DNA from: Shimia sp. Alg240-R146
GTDB taxonomy: Bacteria; Pseudomonadota; Alphaproteobacteria; Rhodobacterales; Rhodobacteraceae
DNA length: 64,000 nt
NCBI RefSeq assembly: GCF_947331465.1
Contig: NZ_CAMZOK010000002.1
Span: forward strand, 1,054,001 to 1,118,000
Direction: 5' to 3'
The first letter of the stretch is position 1. Each line of letters begins with the position of its first letter. The notes below the pieces were generated by a model that saw only the letters and a program-made list of their open reading frames with translations, had not been told where the DNA came from and did no database searches. The position numbers were made by a program, and so were the translations under genes. Below are positions 16,140 through 24,954 of this stretch, piece after piece.

Positions 16140-16868
16140 ATGTCCGAGCTCTCATATCCGCCCGCAGAGGCTTCGGTCATTATTGCAGAAACCCGCCACG
16201 CCATTTTGAGCCGCCCCGTTCAACCCCCAACCTCAGGCAGCGTACCGGTGGTGTTGATCATGCCACTGACGGCCACCAATGCTCCCCACAGCTTTGCAAG
16301 CGAAGACAAACTCAACGCAGCCCTTTCGGCCGCGTCTCATCCTGTGGCAAAGGTGGCGTGGCGCCGCCTCTGGAACCCAACCGGCAAAGAGCGTTTCGCC
16401 CCGCGGGTCAACGATTTGACCCAGTTGGTCCAGACCATGGGGGCGAACTCTTCCACCCTGCACATTGCCGCGATCGGTAACGGGGCATTGGTGGCATTGA
16501 AATGGTTGTCCTCACTGGCAAAGCCAACCTCCACGGTGTCGCTTCAAATCCAAAGCCTGACGTTGATAACACCGGAATTGCACATCTTTGATCGCACCCC
16601 CCGCACATCACTGCGCGACGTTCCGCCGGCCTGCTGTGTTGTGGCCGACGCCGCGCTGGATTGGCGCAATACTGAACTGATCACAACCAAGCTGCCCTCA
16701 CCGCCCGAGTTCGCCTTGGCGGAAGATCAGCGGCGCTTTATGCTCAGCTCTTCTGACCGCGACGCGGACGCGCATATTCTGGACGGCGCCACGACTTTTG
16801 AAGGGGATTGGCGATTGAGTTGGGCCGATTGGCTGCACCGCGTCGCCAATACACCCGCCGTCGCTTAA
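16140..16868 (+). CDS. Hypothetical protein, possibly a degenerate alpha/beta hydrolase
   Basis: A 242-residue soluble protein I do not recognise. It has AAGG upstream. The order of elements recalls an alpha/beta hydrolase: a strand VPVVLIMPLT, a segment LHIAAIGNGALVALKWL where a nucleophile elbow would lie, a strand SLTLITPE, and a late DADAHILDG. The elbow reads GNGAL with no serine or cysteine, so a hydrolase activity is unlikely as written. It follows the sRNA terminator by 59 bases and converges on the P450 gene. Confidence 0.65.
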   Translation: MSELSYPPAEASVIIAETRHAILSRPVQPPTSGSVPVVLIMPLTATNAPHSFASEDKLNAALSAASHPVAKVAWRRLWNPTGKERFAPRVNDLTQLVQTMGANSSTLHIAAIGNGALVALKWLSSLAKPTSTVSLQIQSLTLITPELHIFDRTPRTSLRDVPPACCVVADAALDWRNTELITTKLPSPPEFALAEDQRRFMLSSSDRDADAHILDGATTFEGDWRLSWADWLHRVANTPAVA

Positions 16869-16889
16869 CCACCGCTTCACAGACGGGCC

Positions 16890-18251
16890 TTATCGCCGCT
16901 CCAGCCGCAACTTGATGCCGTCCCTGGAACGCACCGTCAGATGCGCGACCGGCACCGGTTCCGGCCCCTCCGGCGTAATCTTGAACTGCCTTAGGATCAG
17001 CGACAGGATCAGCGGACCTTCAACCATGGCAAATCCGGCGCCGGTACAGACGCGCGCGCCCGTCGAAAATGGAATATACGCCTCCCGCGCGCACACCTTG
17101 CCGTTTTCGGTGCCCCAGCGCGTGGGGTCAAACCCGTCCGGATTGTCCCAAAGCCGCTCATGGCGGTGCAAATGCCATGGTGAAACAACCACTTGCGCTC
17201 CCTTTGGAACCGGCCGCTCGCGGAAAGTTTGAGGACATCCCGCCTCACGCACCATCATCGGCACGGGCGGGTAAAGCCGCAACGTTTCCCGAAACACATC
17301 CCGACTGACGCGCAGCCGTGCCACATCGGAAAATTTCCCTTCAAAATTAGCGGCTTCCGAGGCAATCTTCTCCTGCCATTCCGGGTAAATCGCCATCAAG
17401 TAAAGTGCCCAGGCCAACGCACTCGCGCTTGTCTCATGGCCCGCCAAAAAGAAGATGGCCACCTGATCAATCATCTCGTCCGTGTCAAACCGTTCGCCTG
17501 TCACCGGATCTTCTGTCGTCATGATTTTTGTCGCTAGATCATCCGGAGCCGTACCCGCGTCTATCGCGGCCATACGCTCCTCGGTCAACTGTCGGATCAA
17601 CCGATTGATCATCTTGGCGGACTGCTTTGTGTCGCGTTTGAAAAATCTTGGAAACCACTTTGGAATGGGGACAAAAGCCGCAATATTCACAATAGGTTGG
17701 CTGCGTTGGTAAATCTTAAACTGGTCAAAGACACGGCGCGCAACGTGATGCTCGATCGGGATTGAAAACAAGGTCCGGAAAATCACATCCGCGGCGGCAT
17801 GAGACGTCTCTTCCTCAATCTCGACCACGTCGCCAACCCGCTTGTCCAATCGCGCCACCGCTGCCTCGGCTGCCGCCAACATCGCCGGATAAGTGTCCCG
17901 CAAACGTCCGCCTTCAAACGCCGGATCGATGATGCGCCGCTGCCGCTTCCAGACCTCACCATTGCTGACAAACACAGAATTTCCCAATAGCGGACGCAGT
18001 CCTTCAGTCACGCGTTCGGATTTTGGAAAGTCATCCGGCCGGTCCTTCAAGACTGTCTTCACCAAATCCGGCTGGTTGATCATGAAAGAGCGGAAAAACG
18101 GCGTTTTAAACTCCGCCATCCATGCCCGATAAAGCCGCTGAGGTTGGGCTGACAATATGTCTTGACGAAACAGCGCAACATATTGACGAAGCGACACTTT
18201 ATCCGGTCGCGCCGGAGGTTTCGGCGGGAGATTTTGGTTGGTGTCACTCAT
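16890..18251 (-). CDS. Cytochrome P450
   Basis: Heme-thiolate monooxygenase of 453 residues with all core signatures. These are the I-helix oxygen-binding AGHETSAS, the K-helix ETLR, the PERF-like DPTRW region and the heme loop FSTGARVCTG with its cysteine ligand. There is no signal anchor, as is usual for bacterial P450s. The start overlaps the stop of the upstream hydrolase-like gene as ATGA, so the two are co-expressed. No ferredoxin or reductase gene is adjacent. The sequence has a CYP102/CYP4-like feel in the heme region, which would favour lipid-like substrates, but this is not decisive. Confidence 0.92.
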   Translation of the reverse strand: MSDTNQNLPPKPPARPDKVSLRQYVALFRQDILSAQPQRLYRAWMAEFKTPFFRSFMINQPDLVKTVLKDRPDDFPKSERVTEGLRPLLGNSVFVSNGEVWKRQRRIIDPAFEGGRLRDTYPAMLAAAEAAVARLDKRVGDVVEIEEETSHAAADVIFRTLFSIPIEHHVARRVFDQFKIYQRSQPIVNIAAFVPIPKWFPRFFKRDTKQSAKMINRLIRQLTEERMAAIDAGTAPDDLATKIMTTEDPVTGERFDTDEMIDQVAIFFLAGHETSASALAWALYLMAIYPEWQEKIASEAANFEGKFSDVARLRVSRDVFRETLRLYPPVPMMVREAGCPQTFRERPVPKGAQVVVSPWHLHRHERLWDNPDGFDPTRWGTENGKVCAREAYIPFSTGARVCTGAGFAMVEGPLILSLILRQFKITPEGPEPVPVAHLTVRSRDGIKLRLERR

Positions 18252-19465
18252 AGCGCCACCTTCACAAATTTGTTCACGGGCCGCTCGATGCGAGACTTCG
18301 ATGGCGCCCGCCCGTCATACCGCTCCGCAAGCGTTTTCGGGCCAGCGGTTATGCGGAAATAATCATAATCGCCCGGTCGGTCGAATGCGCACATGTATTG
18401 AAAGTGCAGTCGGAAAAACCGCCACCGCAACTCCGCCCACCGCGCTTGTGACAACGTCTGTGTGAACGCTGCAGAGACCACCAGAGGCCATTGTTTGCCC
18501 TGCTCTGGTGCGACACCGCTAACGCTGACCGGATCGCACAGTGCAAAGGCACAGCCATCTCCAGGCGCGGTTACATCCACCCAAGTCACTTCATCTCTCT
18601 GGCACAGGAACGCCAGATCACCCCGCAAACGATAGGCTTTGGGCAAAAACGACACCATCGGCACCACTTGACCAAGTGAGAGAAATCCCAAGGTAGGCCC
18701 GTCTGTCGGCACGCGCCCGTCACGGATCATATCGGCCAAAATCGACACAGCCAGATGCGCGCCGCTGGAATGACCAACCACCAGCACCTCGTCCACATCC
18801 TGTTGGAATGCCTCAGCAATCCGATCCGAGAACTCCGCCATACGCGCCTTGAGTTCAGGGGGGTCTTCGCCCTTGGACTGGGCCGAATAGGCGTAGTCGT
18901 GCATCAAATAATACGCAAAGAACTTGCCATCTTTCTTCCGGAACCAGTTCAGTATTGGCGGGACGGCGGCCAAGCCTGCAAGTCCTAGCCAATCGGGCAA
19001 CCAAATCCCGATCACAGCGCCAATTACCCAAGCCACCAGCAATGCCACACAAAGTTGCACCAACAAGAACAACACCGGATAAAGCGCTGCAATCACAGGG
19101 CCTTTTCGCAACTGCATCAAACGCCACAATGCGCCGGATCCGATATAAGTCGTCGCCGTGCGGATCAGTTGCCGATAGGTACCAAGGATCCCCTGATCCA
19201 TGCTGTCACGCACAATGTCTGACCACACCAACACTTCAAAATCGGCTTGAACCTGCGCCTCTTCAATGGTTGCGGCCACATGCCACCCATACGGCCCGCT
19301 GCCGGTTGCTTTGGCAGACAAAGCGACGTCATAGCCGGAAATCTGCGCCTGCGCGGCGCCTTCCTTGCGATAAAGCTCGCGATAGCGACGCGGGTGGATC
19401 GGGTCATATCCCGGAATGTAAAACACCCGTCGTTTGCGCACCGCGGAATGGCTGCTCTTGCCCAT
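18248..19465 (-). CDS. Membrane-associated alpha/beta-hydrolase-like protein
   Basis: 405 residues of unassigned specificity. The N-terminus has a strand RVFYIPGYDP typical of hydrolase folds. A central pair of membrane segments follows (ALYPVLFLLVQLCVALLVAW and a second near IGIWLPDWLGLAGLAAV). After that comes VDEVLVVGHSSGAHLAVSIL with a G-x-S-x-G nucleophile elbow. A possible catalytic His is not obvious. It is the first gene of a pair with the P450 (ATGA overlap). A lipid or ester substrate shared by both enzymes is plausible but unproven. Confidence 0.75.
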   Translation of the reverse strand: MGKSSHSAVRKRRVFYIPGYDPIHPRRYRELYRKEGAAQAQISGYDVALSAKATGSGPYGWHVAATIEEAQVQADFEVLVWSDIVRDSMDQGILGTYRQLIRTATTYIGSGALWRLMQLRKGPVIAALYPVLFLLVQLCVALLVAWVIGAVIGIWLPDWLGLAGLAAVPPILNWFRKKDGKFFAYYLMHDYAYSAQSKGEDPPELKARMAEFSDRIAEAFQQDVDEVLVVGHSSGAHLAVSILADMIRDGRVPTDGPTLGFLSLGQVVPMVSFLPKAYRLRGDLAFLCQRDEVTWVDVTAPGDGCAFALCDPVSVSGVAPEQGKQWPLVVSAAFTQTLSQARWAELRWRFFRLHFQYMCAFDRPGDYDYFRITAGPKTLAERYDGRAPSKSRIERPVNKFVKVAL

Positions 19466-19521
19466 GGCTCACTGTGTCTCCTTGGCGAGACCCTAACCCG
19501 CCATTTCGACAAAATTAAGCC

Positions 19522-20274
19522 CTATCCGACGGTTGCAAGCGCTGGGAAAGTTTCCAGCAGCCAATATGAGAAATTGGAGAAGCCTCCTGTCAGCATCAGC
19601 AGGCCGATGGTCCACAACAGCAGGCCCATGACTTTCTCAACCTGTTCCATATGGCGCTTCATCCAGGTCATAAACCCGCTCATGCGCTGCATGAAGGCGG
19701 CCACCAGAATGAAGGGTACTCCAAGGCCGATAGCATAGACCCCCAACAAAATTGTGCCGCGCGCCAGATTGCCTTCGCTTGCGGCCATCGACAAAACAGC
19801 GCCCAGGATTGGACCAATGCAAGGCGTCCAGCCAAAGGCAAAGGCCAGCCCCAAAAGATAGGCACCAAACGCGTCTCCGCCGCGGTCACCTGCATCAATT
19901 CGCGCCTCGTTCAACAGGAACGGAATTCGGATCGCCCCAACAAAATGCGCGCCAAACAACATCACCAAAAGACCTGCAACCGTGTTGAAGACCTCTTGAT
20001 TCTGCAAAAAGAACGCGCCAAAGACGGACGCGGTGAAGCCTAAGAACAGAAACACCGTGGACAGGCCAAGCACAAAGAACAAAGCCGTTAACGTTGCTTT
20101 GCGTGCTGCAGCTTTCTCTTCGTGCAACTCGCCAATGCTCACCCCGCTCATATAGGCCAGATAGGGTGGCACAATGGGCAGAACACAGGGGCTGAGAAAT
20201 GAGATCACGCCCGCAAAGAGCGCAACCAGCATGGCAGGCAATAGGCCCGCATCTATGATGTCGATTCCAAACAT
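19522..20274 (-). CDS. ccdA: CcdA-family thiol-disulfide transporter for cytochrome c biogenesis
   Basis: Carries reducing equivalents from cytoplasmic thioredoxin across the inner membrane to periplasmic apocytochrome-reducing proteins. The 250 residues form six predicted membrane helices. The two redox cysteines lie in SFLSPCVLPIVPPYLAYMSG near the start and GWTPCIGPILGAVLS in the middle, both in the DsbD/CcdA context. The length fits CcdA rather than DsbD. It is divergent from the tusA-like gene, with 92 bases between starts. Confidence 0.92.
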   Translation of the reverse strand: MFGIDIIDAGLLPAMLVALFAGVISFLSPCVLPIVPPYLAYMSGVSIGELHEEKAAARKATLTALFFVLGLSTVFLFLGFTASVFGAFFLQNQEVFNTVAGLLVMLFGAHFVGAIRIPFLLNEARIDAGDRGGDAFGAYLLGLAFAFGWTPCIGPILGAVLSMAASEGNLARGTILLGVYAIGLGVPFILVAAFMQRMSGFMTWMKRHMEQVEKVMGLLLWTIGLLMLTGGFSNFSYWLLETFPALATVG

Positions 20275-20366
20275 GCCTCAGCCTTAACCCATCGCTTTGC
20301 CGACGTCACGCCAAGCAAAGTCACAACTCTGTGGACAGTAAACCGCAGCCCGCCTAAGTAAATGAC

Positions 20367-20588
20367 ATGGATCACGAAATTGACGCTCTTGGCCTGCTGT
20401 GCCCCCTGCCCGTTCTGCGCCTGCGCAAACGCATGATGCCGCTTGCGAGTGGTACAAGAATTCGCCTGATTGCAGATGATCCCGCCGCCATTGTCGACGT
20501 TCCGCATTTCTGCAACGAGGCAGGCCATGAGATGCAGGGGATGACCGAAAAGTCCGGCACTCTGGAATTTGTCATCGTCAAAGGCTGA
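20367..20588 (+). CDS. TusA/SirA-family sulfurtransferase
   Basis: A 73-residue sulfur carrier. Its catalytic cysteine sits in the family motif CPLPVLR (residues 12-18) after an N-terminal strand ending in DALGLL. The fold continues with ADDPAAIVDVPHFCNEAGHEM, a typical TusA pattern. Family members pass sulfane sulfur for tRNA thiolation or sulfur metabolism. It is monocistronic and followed by a hairpin shared with the converging rne gene. Confidence 0.88.
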   Translation: MDHEIDALGLLCPLPVLRLRKRMMPLASGTRIRLIADDPAAIVDVPHFCNEAGHEMQGMTEKSGTLEFVIVKG

Positions 20589-20610
20589 CACAGCCCCCTA
20601 AAACAAAAAA

Positions 20611-20636
20611 ACGCCAGGCAAACTGCCCGGCGTTTT
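20611..20636. terminator. Bidirectional terminator between tusA-like gene and rne
   Basis: AACGCC-GGCA paired with TGCC-GGCGTT (one internal bulge), flanked by an A-run on the left and TTTT on the right. It can therefore end transcription on both strands. Confidence 0.8.
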
Positions 20637-20654
20637 CCTTGTCTCAATTGCCGC

Positions 20655-23600
20655 TTAGCGTGACCACCAGCCCCGACGTTTGGGCTTGGGTGGTGCGGCG
20701 GGCTCAGGATCCGCAGCCGGCTCTTCAACGACCACAGCCTCAGCGGTTGCTGTTTCCAGAACTGGTTCTTCTACAATCGCTTCTTCGGCCTGAGGCACTT
20801 CCTCAATCACGGCTTCTTCGGCAACTACCTCTTCAACCACTGGCGCAGCAGGTTCAGCGACAGCTTCAACTTCGGCGCTGGCCTTGGGCGTTTCAGAGAC
20901 AGCTTCAACTTCGCCTTCAGAAACCTCTACCGGCGTTTGCTCCGCCTCAGAAGACGCATCATCAGCCACCTTCTTAGAACGTGATCGGCTGCGTGAACGA
21001 CTGCGCGAACGGGTTTTCTTGGGCTTGTCTTCCGCCTCAGGTGCTTCCGCGCCTTCCTCAGCAGTCTGCGCCTCACCTTCTTGGCTTGGTGCCGCGTCAG
21101 CGCTGGTGTCGGCGTTGTCAGACCCTTCTGCCGGGCCTGCTTCCGTATCGCCTGTATCACCGGATTCACCAGTCTCGCCAGTGCCGGTAGACTTCCGGCG
21201 ACGACGACGACGACGACGCTTCTTGGGTTTGTTCTCTTCGTCGCCGGTTTCCGGTCCGGCTTCCTCGTTGGTCACCTCAACCGCTTCGCCTTCGACGACG
21301 TCGTCGGCACTGTCAATTTCATCCATGATCGACGTGTCAACGGACACAACCGGCGTTGCTTCAACCACAACACGCGTCGCTGTCTTGAATTTCTCAATCG
21401 AGAAGTCTGGCGAAATCAGGTGTGGATCGCTTTCGATGCGCACAGATAGACCATAGCGGGCCTCAATCTGAGCCACATGTTCGCGCTTGGCGTTCATCAG
21501 ATAGTTGGCAATTGATACCGGCGCTTTGACCAGAACCTCACGAGAGCGGCCACGGGTGCCTTCCTCTTCGATCTGGCGCAAAATCGACAGCGCAAGGTTG
21601 TCGTCCGAGCGGATAAGCCCGGTACCGTGACAATGTGCACACGGCTGTGTGGTCGCCTCGATCATACCGGGGCGCAGACGTTGGCGGCTCATCTCCATCA
21701 GGCCAAAGCCCGAAATGCGGCCGACTTGGATGCGCGCGCGGTCGGTCTTCAACCGATCCTTCATACGCTTTTCGACGGCAGCGTTGTTTTTGCGCTCGTC
21801 CATGTCGATAAAGTCGATCACGATCAGACCGGCAAGGTCGCGCAAACGCAACTGACGCGCCACTTCTTCGGCGGCCTCAAGGTTGGTCTTGGTCGCGGTT
21901 TCTTCAATCGAGCCTTCTTTGGTGGCCCGACCGGAGTTCACGTCAATCGCCACCAGCGCTTCGGTCACGCCGATCACGATATAGCCGCCGGATCGCAGCT
22001 GAACCGTCGGGTTGAACATGCCACCCAGATAGGTCTCGACCTGATAGCGGGCAAACAGAGGCAGCGTATCCTGATACTGTTTCACGTTCTTGGCGTGGGA
22101 CGGCATGATCATTTTCATGAAGTCCTTGGCGATGCGATAGCCGCGCTCGCCTTCCACCAGAACCTCGTCGATCTCGCGGCTGTACAGATCGCGGATCGAG
22201 CGTTTGATCAGATCGCCTTCTTCATAGATCTTGGCCGGCGCAATGGATTTCAGCGTCAACTCGCGGATCTGCTCCCACATGCGCTGCAGATACTCATAGT
22301 CACGTTTGATTTCGGACTTGGTACGCTTGGCACCTGCTGTGCGCACAATCAAACCCGCGCCGGATGGCACGTCGATCTCTGTGGCGATCTCTTTAAGTTT
22401 CTTGCGGTCCGCGGCGTTGGTGATTTTGCGCGAAATACCACCACCACGCGCGGTGTTGGGCATCAGCACACAATACCGGCCAGCCAGCGACAGGTATGTC
22501 GTCAAGGCAGCACCCTTGTTGCCGCGCTCTTCTTTGACCACCTGCACCAGCATAATCTGGCGCACTTTTACAACTTCTTGGATCTTGTAACGACGGGCGC
22601 GCGGTTTGCGCGGCGGACGGATGTCCTCGCTGTCGTCATCATCTGCAACCGACTCGATGCTCTCGTCTTTTTCCGCAGCGTTGGACCGTTTGGACCGGCT
22701 GCGCGACCGACGTTTGCGTGTGGGTTTGCCTTCGTTCTCGTCGTCACTGTTGCCTTCGCTGTCAGCATCTGAGTCTTCGGTAGACGCCTCTTCAGCAGGC
22801 GCTTCCGCAGTTTCTTCAGCAGTAGGCTCAACAGCCTCTTCCGTCGGCGCGTCAGACACCTCGGCCTCAACCACAGTCTCTTCGGCAGGTTCAGCTTCTG
22901 CCTCAGCTTCATCCTTTACAGGCGCCTCAGCTTCGACCTCGGTTTCCTCTCCGGTCTCCGGATCCATGCTGATTTTGGCGTCTTCGCCTTCGGTTGATGC
23001 CGCAATGGTCTTTGGACCTTCGTCCTCTTTACCTTTGGCCTCATCGCCCGCAGCGGCATCTTCAGCCACCTCAACTTCAGCAACCACTTCAGCCTCAGGC
23101 GCGCTTTCATCAGAAGTGCCTTCCTCAGCCTCAGCCACCTCAACAGGAGCCTCCTGAGCAGCTTCAGGGGCGTCTGCCACTTCTGCTTCGGCTACCGCGC
23201 TTTCTGCGCCGTTGTCCTCAGTGTCACCTGTCAGATCAATGGTCTCCATTCCGGAGATTTCATCGCCAGCGGTTTCAGGTGCTGTCGTGGCAGCCTCATC
23301 CGCTTCTGTGACATTGGAAACACCCTCTGCAGACCCATCCGCGACGGCGGTTTCGTCTGTTTTCTTGCGCGACCGCGACCGGCTGCGCGAGCGGGTTTTC
23401 TTAGGCTTGTCGTCTTCTTCGTCGCGAGCCTTCAAAGACTCGGCATAAGCGCGCTCTTCTTCAAGCAGCGCCTCACGGTCCGCAACTGGGATCTGATAAT
23501 AATCCGGATGGATTTCCGAGAACGCAAGAAAACCGTGGCGGTTTCCACCATAGTCCACAAAGGCGGCCTGAAGAGATGGCTCAACCCGTGTGACTTTTGC

Positions 23601-23732
23601 GAGATATATGTTGCCGGCTAGCTGGCGTTTGTTTTCAGATTCAAAGTCAAATTCCTCGACCTTGTTTCCGTCGACCACAACAACGCGGGTCTCTTCCGCG
23701 TGGGTGGCATCGATAAGCATTTTCTTTGGCAT
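20655..23732 (-). CDS. rne: Ribonuclease E
   Basis: Essential endoribonuclease and degradosome scaffold, 1025 residues from the ATG at 23732 (MPKKMLIDATHAEETR). An open frame continues upstream but is Arg/Pro-rich and not homologous. The S1 domain starts near residue 36 (GNIYLAKVTRVEPSLQAAFV) and is interrupted at about 100-370 by an acidic Glu/Ala-rich insertion. The S1 end (KVRQIMLVQVVKEERGNKGA), the RNase H-like and DNase I-like catalytic parts (IVIGVTEALVAIDVNSGRAT, IVIDFIDMD) and the zinc-link CAHCHGTG follow. The disordered tail contains an Arg run and ends WWSR. A (K)TRSRSRSR motif recurs near residues 107, 334 and 900. Confidence 0.95.
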   Translation of the reverse strand: MPKKMLIDATHAEETRVVVVDGNKVEEFDFESENKRQLAGNIYLAKVTRVEPSLQAAFVDYGGNRHGFLAFSEIHPDYYQIPVADREALLEEERAYAESLKARDEEDDKPKKTRSRSRSRSRKKTDETAVADGSAEGVSNVTEADEAATTAPETAGDEISGMETIDLTGDTEDNGAESAVAEAEVADAPEAAQEAPVEVAEAEEGTSDESAPEAEVVAEVEVAEDAAAGDEAKGKEDEGPKTIAASTEGEDAKISMDPETGEETEVEAEAPVKDEAEAEAEPAEETVVEAEVSDAPTEEAVEPTAEETAEAPAEEASTEDSDADSEGNSDDENEGKPTRKRRSRSRSKRSNAAEKDESIESVADDDDSEDIRPPRKPRARRYKIQEVVKVRQIMLVQVVKEERGNKGAALTTYLSLAGRYCVLMPNTARGGGISRKITNAADRKKLKEIATEIDVPSGAGLIVRTAGAKRTKSEIKRDYEYLQRMWEQIRELTLKSIAPAKIYEEGDLIKRSIRDLYSREIDEVLVEGERGYRIAKDFMKMIMPSHAKNVKQYQDTLPLFARYQVETYLGGMFNPTVQLRSGGYIVIGVTEALVAIDVNSGRATKEGSIEETATKTNLEAAEEVARQLRLRDLAGLIVIDFIDMDERKNNAAVEKRMKDRLKTDRARIQVGRISGFGLMEMSRQRLRPGMIEATTQPCAHCHGTGLIRSDDNLALSILRQIEEEGTRGRSREVLVKAPVSIANYLMNAKREHVAQIEARYGLSVRIESDPHLISPDFSIEKFKTATRVVVEATPVVSVDTSIMDEIDSADDVVEGEAVEVTNEEAGPETGDEENKPKKRRRRRRRRKSTGTGETGESGDTGDTEAGPAEGSDNADTSADAAPSQEGEAQTAEEGAEAPEAEDKPKKTRSRSRSRSRSRSKKVADDASSEAEQTPVEVSEGEVEAVSETPKASAEVEAVAEPAAPVVEEVVAEEAVIEEVPQAEEAIVEEPVLETATAEAVVVEEPAADPEPAAPPKPKRRGWWSR

Positions 23733-24141
23733 GTTGTCCGTTCGCACCGCCGCAATCGCCCGCGTCCCGGAGGACCGAGGTTTAGGGATTGGTGGGGGTG
23801 TCTTGTTTGAGCGAGGGGATGCGCGCGGCCGAGGGGGCCGCGGACGGCCTCTGCTCGGTCTATCACTGTGTTCGCGCGCTTCATCGCGTTTCTTCTCCGA
23901 CACCGTCGACGTTGTCGCCACTCCGGTGCCTGTTGCATGCCCTCCGCATGGCGGATCGGGCGTCTCTCTGGTCCGGATGTCCGGACCCAATCGGTCTGAG
24001 TCAAATTGTCCGGCAGTAGGCCTGTCGACTGTCTGATTCAGCGAAACTCATACGGTGCGCTAAATTGGCGCTATCCGTCCGCCTTACATAAGACCACACC
24101 TGTGGAAAACACAATGGGTAATCTGATGACAGTTGGTCCTA
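23733..24141 (-). promoter_or_regulatory. Long 5' leader/promoter region of rne
   Basis: 409 bases between rne and the upstream HAD phosphatase gene hold no convincing gene. On the mRNA strand there is a strong 7-bp hairpin (23824-23830 with 23836-23842, five-base loop) about 90 bases before the ATG. The region fits a long structured leader. RNase E of E. coli represses itself through its own 5' UTR, so the same is possible here. A weak TTGTGT-17-TTATGT promoter may lie near 24085-24115. Confidence 0.5.
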
Positions 24142-24825
24142 TCAGGGTAATGCCTGCGCCCTGCCCCACAAATGGTCCGCGGCTTCTTGCAAGTCTTTGA
24201 CCACGAATTGGCCCAACTCCATCAATGGCGACTGTTTGGGCCGCAAATCGGGTATTTGATAGGTGTGACAACCCGCACGCGTAGCCGCCTGTGTTCCCAA
24301 ATCACTGTCCTCAAACGCTGCGCAGTTTTTGGCGTCAACGCCAATCCTGCTTGCTCCCATCACATAGGGTTCCGGGTCCGGCTTGTTGGCAGAAACGTCG
24401 TCTCCGGCAACCACGGCATCAAAGAAATCGAACAACCCCGCTTTCTTCAGATGATGATGCGCCGCGTCCGAATGCGTCGAGGTAACCACCGCCATTGGCA
24501 CGCCCTCGTTGCGCAAACCGCTCAAAATCTCGGGAACAAAATGTTTGACCGGAACGCCATTGGCAACATTGTCTCGATGCAGCGCGCGCCAGTCTGCGTC
24601 AAATTGGGAAACATCCACACCGTCTGGCAAAAACTCGACCAACCTTGCGGTTGTGACTTGGCTGGATGTGCCCACCAACGTCTCAAAAAACGCCTGCGCG
24701 GCGTGCGTGGAAATTTCCAGCGGTCGGGTCAGCTCAACAAAGCCCTGCATGAACAGCCTTTCGGTGTCCAACAACAGCCCATCCATATCAAACAAGGCGC
24801 CTTCGATCGGAAAATTCAAATCCAT
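24142..24825 (-). CDS. HAD-superfamily phosphatase (beta-phosphoglucomutase-like)
   Basis: Haloacid-dehalogenase-type hydrolase of 227 residues. Motif I is ALFDMDGLLLDTE, motif II VVTSTHSD, the motif III lysine is in SANKPDPEPYVMG, and motif IV is AFEDSDLG. A helical C1 cap lies between motifs I and II. The ATG at 24825 places motif I near residue 10. An upstream TTG with AGGGGG inside it is less likely as a start. Substrate could be a sugar phosphate or nucleotide and cannot be specified. It lies between dctD, from which a terminator separates it, and rne, all on the same strand. Confidence 0.87.
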   Translation of the reverse strand: MDLNFPIEGALFDMDGLLLDTERLFMQGFVELTRPLEISTHAAQAFFETLVGTSSQVTTARLVEFLPDGVDVSQFDADWRALHRDNVANGVPVKHFVPEILSGLRNEGVPMAVVTSTHSDAAHHHLKKAGLFDFFDAVVAGDDVSANKPDPEPYVMGASRIGVDAKNCAAFEDSDLGTQAATRAGCHTYQIPDLRPKQSPLMELGQFVVKDLQEAADHLWGRAQALP

Positions 24826-24890
24826 TGTCAGATCGTGCCCCCTTGGCAATCACATCGCAAACATCGCGCAAGGTGTGTCAAAGAATGCAA

Positions 24891-24922
24891 AACGCCGCAA
24901 TTCCTAACCAGGCTGCGGCGTT
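24891..24922 (-). terminator. Intrinsic terminator after dctD
   Basis: Perfect 9-bp stem (24914-24922 with 24891-24899), 14-base loop and TTTTG on the - strand, 33 bases downstream of the dctD stop. Confidence 0.75.
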
Positions 24923-24954
24923 CACACTTTCTGACCGGCTGAAACCAACAGGCG

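Noticed and set aside
21627-22772. Open + frame of about 380 codons opposite rne
   Set aside because: It mirrors the conserved catalytic core of RNase E and has no homology of its own that I recognise.
23733-23990. Upstream extension of rne
   Set aside because: The added residues are Arg/Pro-rich low complexity, and the family starts at MPKKMLIDA.
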